Virus record (IMG/VR): IMGVR_UViG_3300047325_000251
Location: 1 to 20,142 of that record
Direction: 5' to 3' (one strand)
Origin: a virus
DNA length: 20,142 nt
Below the pieces are notes generated by a model, which was not told where the DNA came from, ran no database searches, and was given only the letters and a program-made list of their open reading frames with translations. The position numbers were made by a program, and so were the translations under genes. Below, in pieces: positions 13,873-20,142 of the stretch (position 1 is its first letter; every line of letters starts with the position of its first letter).

Positions 13873-16245
13873 ATGGCCGGATCGGGCGCAGCATTTTCGC
13901 GGGCAAGCGCGGCACTTGTCAAAACGCAGTCGCTATCGACGAACCTGGCATCGAACGCGCCTGGGGCAGACGGTGCGTCACACATTGCCTCGAACGATAC
14001 CGCTGGTGGTTCATTATGGACTTCCATGGCCGGGTTCGTCACCGCTCTATTGAGCGGTCAGGTCACCAATTCGCTGCCGACACGGGCGCAAATGGTCGCC
14101 AATAAAGTACCGGCAGCCATTACCACAATCGCAACCAGCGGCTATTTCGCGGCTGGCGATGGTGGCGCAGCGACTTATGTTCGCGGACCCGGGCCGTATA
14201 ACGATGGGTCAAGCTTTGCCGATGCAAGTGGCGCATGGTGGAAACTGTCGGTTTCAACCGTCGTCCTTTCCATGTTCGGCGCCGTCGGTGGGCTCGCTGG
14301 ACAGGGTAGTTATGGGTCCCTGCCAGATGATACGACGCCGATCCAGAATGCATTGAATTATTGCATCGCCAACGGCTGCAAGCTGCAAATTCCACCCCGT
14401 CACTTCCGGTTCACCAAATCGCTGAATGCCGGCAAGACCAGTCCATTCAACGGTCTGTCGTTTCGCATCCAGGGCGACACCTCAGGCCAGTCGCGGCTGA
14501 TCGCAGATCTGACCGAAGCGTACCCGGCGATCGACCTGACCAACCAGGGCCACGCGCGGATCGAACATATCGGCTTCGACACCACGACCACCAGCCTGCA
14601 CACATGCGGGTGGCTGGTCGCGGAAACGACAGGCACAGGCTGCAACAACGGCCGGTTCGACAATTGCTATTTCATCGATCAGGGAACGTCGTCGAAATAT
14701 TGCGTGTTCGGCCTGACGGCCGACCAGTGGACTTTGGACAATTCGCTGTTTGTTACTTATGCGGGAGGTCTGGCAGCGGTGCGCTTCACGCGCATCAATC
14801 CCGACGCGATCGCCAGCAAGTTTTATGCGATCGGCGCCAACGACGCGGACCATACGGTATTCAGCGCCACGAACAGCGCGTTCATTGCCACGAATGGGCC
14901 GGGCCTGTGGCTGCAAGCCTATAACGGCGTTTCGCTGCCGGGTTGCTATTGCGGGGTCATCGGCACGGTCGGCCATGCGCAAGGGCTGCTGCGGCTCGGC
15001 ACGACGGGCGGTGCCTGGGTCCAATCGGTGTTCGCCACCAATTTCCGCACCGAAGACCAGGTCAACCCAACCGCCACAATCATGAGCTGCACCGCGTCGA
15101 TCGCGCCGAACGCCGATCTGGTAACATCGACCATGACCGTATCGGCCACGGCAACGGGCGCGGTTGCGGTGGGACAACTGTTGATCGGCACAGGCCTGGC
15201 TTTCTCCACCGTCGTGCTGGCCAATGTGTCGGCCAATGTCTGGATCGTGAGCAATTCGCAGACCGTGGCGTCGGAAACGATCACGGCGCAACAGATTTCG
15301 TCGCCGGCGGTCTATGTTGAGGACTATCTGCCGCAGAGCACATTCCACGGCAGTTTCAATACATCGGGCGCTGGTGCGTTTGGCGGCCCCGGCCAATACA
15401 TCGACTGCAACGTGCAGGCCGAAATTGGCACTGGCGCGTTCAACTATGCCGGGCCGATCATCGGCGGCAAATATACGTTTTCGGGGGCAACCTCGTACGG
15501 AAACTTTGGTGCCGGCTATGGCGGATCGTTCGACCAGGTCAATTCGCGCAACTATGCGCTGGGCGGCGCGATTGGCTTGCTCGCGACGGCGCTTGCCGCC
15601 TATGGCGGGACATGCGCGGAATTTACCGACCTGACTTCGGAATACCCGCCTGACCATCCGACTCGCTGGATTGCGTACCAGACCAGGGTGTTTTCGCCGC
15701 AGGCCAACACGCCGATCAATTACCGGATCGGTATCCAGGGCGAAGCGGGCACCCTGACACCGACGGCCTATACGGGCGGCGGCGGCCTGGCGCAGGTCGC
15801 GCAGGCGGTCATCAGCCCGGCGTTCTTCTACTACAATCCCGGCGGCGGCCCGACCGGCCTGGTTCGGCCCATGCGCGAGTTCATTATCGAGGGGCTGCTG
15901 GGCGCCACCTGGGCGGCGAGCGGGCAGATCGAGCTGACATTGAGCCAGGCTGTGACCGGCTCGCCCTCGGCCGTGCTGGCCTCTCTCACCGGCATTGGCG
16001 CCTATGCGGCAGGCGCAGGTTTTATCGCAACGGTGCGGGCCTATTTCGACGGGTACCAGTGGTACGCGAACACCAAGCTGCAACTGTTCGGGCCGAACGG
16101 CGCGTCGACCATGAATGTCACCAGTTTGGGCACCGGCACGAGCTCGTTCCTTTTCGCGTCTTCGGTGCCGCTCGATTTCAACGTGCTGATCAACAACACC
16201 GGGTCTTCGCCGCTGGCGAACCCGATTACGTATGTGTTGCGGTGA
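13873..16245 (+). CDS. tail spike, pectate-lyase-like beta-helix
   Basis: This 790-aa protein is probably a receptor-binding, polysaccharide-degrading spike. Its N-terminal 130 residues would attach it to the tail. At residues 134-180 it shows the classic start of a pectate-lyase-3/right-handed beta-helix domain: MFGAVGG, a loop, DDTTPIQNALNYCIANGCKL (152-171) and IPPRHFRF. Beta-helix-like sequence follows, with many N/S/G turns (for example ARIEHIGFDT, NGRFDNCYFID). Residues 403-475 look like an inserted beta-module (AVGQLLIGTGL, SNSQTVASETI). The C-terminal 300 residues are Gly-rich beta structure, perhaps a trimerisation and sugar-binding region. Catalytic acids cannot be assigned by eye. 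A GGGA-type ribosome-binding site precedes ATG 13873; the stop overlaps the next ATG. Confidence 0.87.
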   Translation: MAGSGAAFSRASAALVKTQSLSTNLASNAPGADGASHIASNDTAGGSLWTSMAGFVTALLSGQVTNSLPTRAQMVANKVPAAITTIATSGYFAAGDGGAATYVRGPGPYNDGSSFADASGAWWKLSVSTVVLSMFGAVGGLAGQGSYGSLPDDTTPIQNALNYCIANGCKLQIPPRHFRFTKSLNAGKTSPFNGLSFRIQGDTSGQSRLIADLTEAYPAIDLTNQGHARIEHIGFDTTTTSLHTCGWLVAETTGTGCNNGRFDNCYFIDQGTSSKYCVFGLTADQWTLDNSLFVTYAGGLAAVRFTRINPDAIASKFYAIGANDADHTVFSATNSAFIATNGPGLWLQAYNGVSLPGCYCGVIGTVGHAQGLLRLGTTGGAWVQSVFATNFRTEDQVNPTATIMSCTASIAPNADLVTSTMTVSATATGAVAVGQLLIGTGLAFSTVVLANVSANVWIVSNSQTVASETITAQQISSPAVYVEDYLPQSTFHGSFNTSGAGAFGGPGQYIDCNVQAEIGTGAFNYAGPIIGGKYTFSGATSYGNFGAGYGGSFDQVNSRNYALGGAIGLLATALAAYGGTCAEFTDLTSEYPPDHPTRWIAYQTRVFSPQANTPINYRIGIQGEAGTLTPTAYTGGGGLAQVAQAVISPAFFYYNPGGGPTGLVRPMREFIIEGLLGATWAASGQIELTLSQAVTGSPSAVLASLTGIGAYAAGAGFIATVRAYFDGYQWYANTKLQLFGPNGASTMNVTSLGTGTSSFLFASSVPLDFNVLINNTGSSPLANPITYVLR

Positions 16246-16487
16246 TGGCGCCAAATCACACCGATTTGCACAGAGACATCGGCCGTATGGAAGGACGGTT
16301 GGACGCAATGGAAGATCGTCTGTCCAAGATCGAAGCTATTGCGGAGCGGATCGACGGGCGACTGGCAAACATTGAAGCGCGGGAGAACGAGCGCAAGGGC
16401 GTGCTTTGGACGCTGAGCATTCTCGCAGCCGTCATTGGCGGGACGGCAGGCTACGTCGGCGCAATCATGGGGCATCTGCTGAAATGA
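16245..16487 (+). CDS. XhlA-like coiled-coil membrane protein
   Basis: This 80-aa protein has a charged heptad region (about residues 7-48, including MEGRLDAMEDRLSKIEAIAE) and one C-terminal transmembrane segment (about 53-76, WTLSILAAVIGGTAGYVGAI). That layout is typical of XhlA-type and similar holin-associated proteins encoded beside phage endolysins. Its ATG overlaps the spike stop (TGATG) and its end overlaps the endolysin start (ATGA), placing it firmly in a lysis cassette. It probably helps the holin or anchors lysis proteins at the inner membrane. A virion role cannot be excluded since fibre genes flank the cassette. Confidence 0.72.
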   Translation: MAPNHTDLHRDIGRMEGRLDAMEDRLSKIEAIAERIDGRLANIEARENERKGVLWTLSILAAVIGGTAGYVGAIMGHLLK

Positions 16488-17008
16488 GCAAAACATTCAC
16501 AGACGCGCTCGCGATCGTGCTCAGCGAGGAAGGCGGGTTTGTCGATGACGCTCGCGACCCCGGCGGCGCAACGAACCTGGGCGTTACGGCGCGCACGTGG
16601 TCGCAATGGACCGGCAGACCCGCAAGCAACGTCATCATGCAAACATTGACCGCAAGCAAAGTCACCCCACTGTACAAGGTATGGTTCTGGGACAAGATCA
16701 GCTGTGATGCCTTGCCCATCGCATTGGCCTTGCCGCTATTCGATTTCGCAGTGAACGCGGGGCCGCCCGCGGCCGTAGGTGTATTACAAAGCATCGTCGG
16801 CGCGCAAAGGGACGGGCAACTCGGAAAATCAACCCGCGCCGCAACCGAGATCTACATGCGCACCATTGGGCTGGCAAAGCTGATTGCCCGATTTTGTGAC
16901 GCGCGCCGCGACTATTACCGGGCGCGCGCAGAATATCCTGTTTTTGGCAAGGGCTGGCTCGCTCGCACTGCCCGTGTCGAAGCGGAGGCACTGCGATGGC
17001 TGGACTGA
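16484..17008 (+). CDS. endolysin, glycoside hydrolase family 108
   Basis: This 174-aa protein has the GH108 signature at its N-terminus: SEEGGFVDDARDPGGATNLG (residues 14-33), with E16 the likely catalytic acid. Family members hydrolyse bonds in peptidoglycan. The C-terminal half, LPLFDFAVNAGPPAAVGVLQ followed by DGQLGKSTRAA, fits the PG_binding_3 domain that usually accompanies GH108, so the enzyme looks complete. No signal peptide or membrane anchor is visible, so it would need a holin to reach the cell wall. It is translationally coupled to the XhlA-like gene, and the holin candidate overlaps its last 13 nt. Confidence 0.92.
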   Translation: MSKTFTDALAIVLSEEGGFVDDARDPGGATNLGVTARTWSQWTGRPASNVIMQTLTASKVTPLYKVWFWDKISCDALPIALALPLFDFAVNAGPPAAVGVLQSIVGAQRDGQLGKSTRAATEIYMRTIGLAKLIARFCDARRDYYRARAEYPVFGKGWLARTARVEAEALRWLD

Positions 17009-17292
17009 ATGTCGGCTGGCTTAAGGACGCCTTGACCGGCCCAGACAACCAGACCGTTGCGGTTGGTCGCCTGCTCGGGTGCGCACTCGCAGTGGTTCTG
17101 CTGATCGCCATTCCGATAACGGCAGTCGCGACGATCCTTTCGGGCCGCTGCGACGTGCGGGTCTGGCGGGAATTGCTGGGCTCGCTTGGACTTTACGTTC
17201 CGCTCGTGGTCGGCGCGATCACCGGCCTGATCTGGGGGACAAATTCGACCGAGCCGAAGACCGCACACAAGGAAGGTATGGAAAATGGCTGA
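16996..17292 (+). CDS. two-transmembrane holin candidate
   Basis: This 98-aa protein begins MAGLNVGWLKDALTGPDNQT and has two hydrophobic segments, about residues 24-48 (GRLLGCALAVVLLIAIPITA) and 61-81 (LGSLGLYVPLVVGAITGLIW). A charged tail follows (ends HKEGMENG). The 'L.G.DN.T..lGR' start is a pattern seen in small membrane proteins beside endolysins in alphaproteobacterial phages. Two segments with both ends probably in the cytoplasm fit a class II holin, which would form the lesion that releases the endolysin. It overlaps the endolysin by 13 nt and the fibre gene by 8 nt. No spanin pair is evident nearby. Confidence 0.72.
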   Translation: MAGLNVGWLKDALTGPDNQTVAVGRLLGCALAVVLLIAIPITAVATILSGRCDVRVWRELLGSLGLYVPLVVGAITGLIWGTNSTEPKTAHKEGMENG

Positions 17293-18820
17293 TGAAGTTC
17301 TTCCCAATGCAGTCGGCCTGGGCAACTACCCGCACCGCATTGTCGATATGGGCGATGGCACCTGGGCGGAAAAGGTTTTTGCCGTGGTTGCCGTCGGCGG
17401 GACGCAAGTGTCCTCCCTCAACCCCCTGCCCGTGGTCGTCGCATCAGGCGCGACATCGCTCGCCGATCAATCGGTCGTTGATAGCGCGGGTATTTATTGG
17501 CTCGTAAGGGATAACGGATCAACGCTGACGTACGTAAACTGGTCGACCGGAACGGCTGGCACGCCAAGCGCGCCAGTGTCTCCAGCGGGCAAATTGACCG
17601 GCGAACAACTCATATCGACCCAGTACACTGTCATGATCGCAGGTAGTGGATACGCGGTCGGCGATGTCCTTGCACATATTGTGATACTCAACATCGCGAC
17701 AAGCCCTGCGAGTGTGCTGGCCAGCGTCTGGGCGAACATTTCCCAGAGTACGATATTGTCGGCCAATCCTTTGTCGGCCAACCTGACTCAGTCGTCCGCA
17801 GCCGTTGCCATTTCATCCATGCCACCGCTTCCCGCCGGCAGCAATGCGATCGGTTCGGTTGCTGTCAGTGCACTGCCCGCAATTCCTGCAGGCGCGAACG
17901 CAATCGGTTCAGTTGCAGTAAGCAGCCTTCCCGCGCTGCCTCCTGGGTCGAACACGATCGGGACCGTCAGCATCGGTGGCTCGTTGCCCGCATTCTCGGC
18001 CACTCCCGCAGTCAACGTGGCCACTCTTCCAGCGCTCCCGCCAGGGGGGAACCTGATCGGCGCGGTCAATCTCGACATCGCCGGTGCAGCGCTTTCGGCG
18101 AGCAACGCCATGCCCGTGCTTGATGCCTATCTGGCACCAAGTTCGTCATCCTGGACCACGGCTACGGCAGTAAATACCGCATTAACGTTTTCCACCAACG
18201 GCTATGATACGGCAATCGTGACTTTGGTCGCCAGTGCAAGTTTCGCCGGCGGCGCGGTCGTGTTCGAAGTGTTCGACGGTGCCAACTGGATGCCGGTAAA
18301 GGCGGCGAACATCCTGAATTATACGACGACGGCTGCGACGATCGCACCGGCGGCGAACACCGCCAACGGCTATCAGATTTCGATGGCCGGCTTTCCGCAA
18401 TTCCGCGTGCGACTATCGAGCGCGCTTGCTGCAGGAAGCCTGGGCGTCACTGCGATCATATCGTCGGCACCCGATGTGTCGCTTGTGACTGTCGGCCTCG
18501 ATCCGACCCAACCACTGCCCGCGGGAACCAATACTCTGGGCGCTGTGACCCAGGCGAACCCGGTCACGATCAGTGCCGGCCAGCAAACGCTGACCGCAGG
18601 CGCCGCCGCGCTGCCATCGCAAGCACTGACGAACGGCGTTGTCCTCACAGCTCTCACGACCAACATGGGCACGGTCTACGTGGGCCCGGCGGGCGTGACC
18701 GCATCGACCGGCTATCCACTGAATGCCGGCCAGTCTGTGTCCTACGCTGTGACCAACCAAGGCGCCATTTTCATCATCGGCACCAATACGACTGACAAAG
18801 TCGCATTCACAGGGAATTGA
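17285..18820 (+). CDS. tail fibre-like protein with 18-residue repeats
   Basis: This 511-aa protein starts with a module also seen at 13295 (HRIVDMGDGTWAE, residues 17-29). A beta domain follows (about 50-165), then a repeat region at 182-264 with three clear 18-residue units such as LPAGSNAIGSVAVS and LPALPPGSNTIGTVSI, and related degenerate units. A further unit lies at 411-421 (LPAGTNTLGAV). Repeats of this type are common in phage tail and fibre proteins and may form an extended shaft. Between the repeats, residues about 290-400 form a globular beta domain (FEVFDGANWMPVKA, YQISMAGFPQFRVRLS). The ribosome-binding site is AAGGAAGG at about 17269-17276. The exact virion role is unproven; a fibre or connector holding the SGNH enzyme encoded next is plausible. 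Confidence 0.75.
   Translation: MADEVLPNAVGLGNYPHRIVDMGDGTWAEKVFAVVAVGGTQVSSLNPLPVVVASGATSLADQSVVDSAGIYWLVRDNGSTLTYVNWSTGTAGTPSAPVSPAGKLTGEQLISTQYTVMIAGSGYAVGDVLAHIVILNIATSPASVLASVWANISQSTILSANPLSANLTQSSAAVAISSMPPLPAGSNAIGSVAVSALPAIPAGANAIGSVAVSSLPALPPGSNTIGTVSIGGSLPAFSATPAVNVATLPALPPGGNLIGAVNLDIAGAALSASNAMPVLDAYLAPSSSSWTTATAVNTALTFSTNGYDTAIVTLVASASFAGGAVVFEVFDGANWMPVKAANILNYTTTAATIAPAANTANGYQISMAGFPQFRVRLSSALAAGSLGVTAIISSAPDVSLVTVGLDPTQPLPAGTNTLGAVTQANPVTISAGQQTLTAGAAALPSQALTNGVVLTALTTNMGTVYVGPAGVTASTGYPLNAGQSVSYAVTNQGAIFIIGTNTTDKVAFTGN
17828..18076 (+). repeat. coding repeats, 18-residue (54-nt) units
   Basis: Three consecutive 54-nt units encode L/IPAGxNAIGSVAVSxLPA-type sequence; two less regular units follow up to 18076. 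The protein repeat is well conserved, but the DNA differs at many third positions (for example gcgatcggttcggtt against gcaatcggttcagtt). It is therefore old and kept by selection rather than a fresh duplication. Confidence 0.75.
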
Positions 18821-18822
18821 CC

Positions 18823-20142
18823 ATGGGCGCTCCTGCAATTCCCCCATCGGCGCCAGCCGCAGCCATGTCCACGCTTGACCCCCGCCAGTGGAACGTCAAA
18901 TCGGCACTGCGCCACGTCACCAATCGCACCGCGCTGTGCAACGCCATTTCGGGCAGCCAATCCCAAAGCGGCGGCCGCTGCTGGCAGATCAGCTATGTGC
19001 CGATCAGCGGCGCGATCACGATCTATTTCTGGAATGGCTACATCCTGACCGGCGGCGGCGGCGAGCAAGGCACCGGCGGCACGATGACCATGCGGTTTTC
19101 GATCGTCCAGCCCAACGGCACGACCACAGCAACATACACGTCGGCGGCCGTGGCCTCGGGCGCGGTCGGCTCAGTGACGATCCCGAGCGTGCAGATCCCG
19201 GCGTTCACGCGTTTTTTCATCAACTACGACATCAGCATGGGCACCGGCGGCTTTGTCCCATCAATGTCGTTTTCGAACTGCTGCGACCGGGGCAACGGCG
19301 ACCAATATGCCGTGGGCGCAGCAGGCTATGGCCACACCCAGGACACAAGTTATCTGGGCGCCGGCGAATCGGGCAACTGGCTTCCCGCCGCAGTCGTTGC
19401 ACAGTCGAACCGCAATTGCTGGGCGATGATTACCGACAGCCTGGGGGAAACGTCCGACGTGGTGTTTGACCCCGCTGGCGGCCGTGGCGAGTTTGGGCGG
19501 TCAGCGGCGGCGTCGGGCATTCCGCATGTCAACTATGCAGCGCCGGGCGACCGGGCGCAGTTGGCGGCGTCGGGCTTTACCGCGCGAGCGGCGCTTTTGA
19601 CGGCGGGGGGCGCGACACACGCGATCCTTAACCTTGGCCGCAACGACTTTTCGAACAGCCGAACTGCGACCAATGTTATTGCCGATCGCGCCACCGTGCG
19701 CGCGGCGATCATCACGGCCGGCGTCGGCAAAGTGTTCGACACGACCGTGACGCCCTACACGACCAGCACGGACGGGTGGAACACGACCGCCAACCAGACC
19801 GTGCAGAGTGCGGCACAGGAAATCCAGCGCGCCACATTCAACGATTATGCGCGCGGGGCCGCGCCCTATTCGACAACGGGCACGCTGACCAATGCCAGCG
19901 CGACGATCACGGCGGTATCGAACCTGACGCTGTTCGGCATGTATCCGGGTATGACGATCAGTTCGACCAGCAGCGGCATTCCGGGCGGCACGACCATTTC
20001 CGCCATCAATTATGCAACAGGTACGATCACCATGTCGGCAGCGTTTACCGGCACGACCACGGCGGGCGCGGCGCTGACGGCAACACAGGCGACCGCGACC
20101 GGCACGTTCCCGCTGCTCAACTCATCCGGGCTGATCGATGTG
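18823..20142 (+). CDS. SGNH/GDSL hydrolase, tail-associated (partial)
   Basis: The ORF runs 440 codons to the window edge with no stop. Residues 1-190 are a beta-rich domain, with YVPISGAITIYFWNGYILTG and TRFFINYDISMGTGGF, probably for attachment or binding. Residue 203 onward is SGNH-like: MITDSLGETSD (nucleophile S206) and LNLGRNDF (block III, G272, N274, D275). The final D..H block should follow and is outside the window. Residues 353-421 look like a beta-module inserted within the catalytic domain (GMTISSTSSGIPGGTTISAI). Such enzymes on virions usually remove acetyl groups from capsule or O-antigen sugars; the substrate here is unknown. ATG 18823 lies two bases after the fibre stop, suggesting coupling. 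A second Met is at residue 15. Confidence 0.82.
   Translation, partial: MGAPAIPPSAPAAAMSTLDPRQWNVKSALRHVTNRTALCNAISGSQSQSGGRCWQISYVPISGAITIYFWNGYILTGGGGEQGTGGTMTMRFSIVQPNGTTTATYTSAAVASGAVGSVTIPSVQIPAFTRFFINYDISMGTGGFVPSMSFSNCCDRGNGDQYAVGAAGYGHTQDTSYLGAGESGNWLPAAVVAQSNRNCWAMITDSLGETSDVVFDPAGGRGEFGRSAAASGIPHVNYAAPGDRAQLAASGFTARAALLTAGGATHAILNLGRNDFSNSRTATNVIADRATVRAAIITAGVGKVFDTTVTPYTTSTDGWNTTANQTVQSAAQEIQRATFNDYARGAAPYSTTGTLTNASATITAVSNLTLFGMYPGMTISSTSSGIPGGTTISAINYATGTITMSAAFTGTTTAGAALTATQATATGTFPLLNSSGLIDV

Noticed and set aside
14482-16308. 608-codon open frame on the minus strand across the spike gene
   Set aside because: Arg/Ala-rich, low-order sequence with no motif or ribosome-binding site; a shadow of the spike coding frame.
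13295-20142. Diversity-generating retroelement, as in BPP-1
   Set aside because: No reverse transcriptase, no near-identical repeat pair with adenine-site differences and no Mtd-like C-terminal lectin domain in the window.
1-20142. CRISPR arrays, tRNAs, insertion sequences, integration sites
   Set aside because: No regularly spaced repeats, tRNA-like cloverleaf, transposase or integrase was seen on either strand.

Overview
The window is a continuous block of virion-assembly, lysis and receptor-binding genes of a short-tailed (podovirus-type) tailed phage. All convincing genes lie on the + strand, mostly with overlapping stop and start codons. The DNA is GC-rich (visually about 60-65%), and codon use and protein style fit an alphaproteobacterial host. 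A sphingomonad is my best guess from the look of the proteins, not a measured result. No integrase, repressor, attachment site, tRNA or host gene is visible, so I cannot tell a prophage from a free phage contig.

Layout: (1) packaging, 1-2300: a winged-helix protein, a small terminase-like protein and the large terminase. (2) Head, 2391-7107: a 60-aa linker protein, a T7 gp8-type portal, a Bbp19-like protein, a scaffold, the major capsid protein, a Bbp16-like capsid cement protein and a 58-aa protein. A 14-bp hairpin closes this block. (3) Tail and ejection, 7208-13168: a gp11-type adaptor, a gp12-type nozzle that is split into two ORFs, a gp13-like GNAT-fold protein, a gp14-like internal protein and a 610-aa internal protein with a degenerate M23-like segment. 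An intrinsic terminator follows. (4) Adhesion and lysis, 13295-20142: a small structural protein, a pectate-lyase-type tail spike, a lysis cassette (XhlA-like, GH108 endolysin, two-TM holin candidate), a repeat-containing fibre protein and an SGNH hydrolase running off the right edge.

The gene order follows T7 (portal, scaffold, capsid, tail adaptor, nozzle, core proteins, fibre). The Bbp19-like and Bbp16-like proteins instead point to the Bordetella BPP-1 head lineage. BPP-1 varies its receptor binding with a diversity-generating retroelement; this window shows two probable polysaccharide-active enzymes on the virion and no reverse transcriptase, template repeat or Mtd-like protein. I found no clearly new defence or genetic system. 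The most unusual points are the split nozzle gene, the dead-looking M23 segment in the ejection protein, the N-terminal module shared by two structural proteins, and a beta-module apparently inserted inside the SGNH hydrolase.
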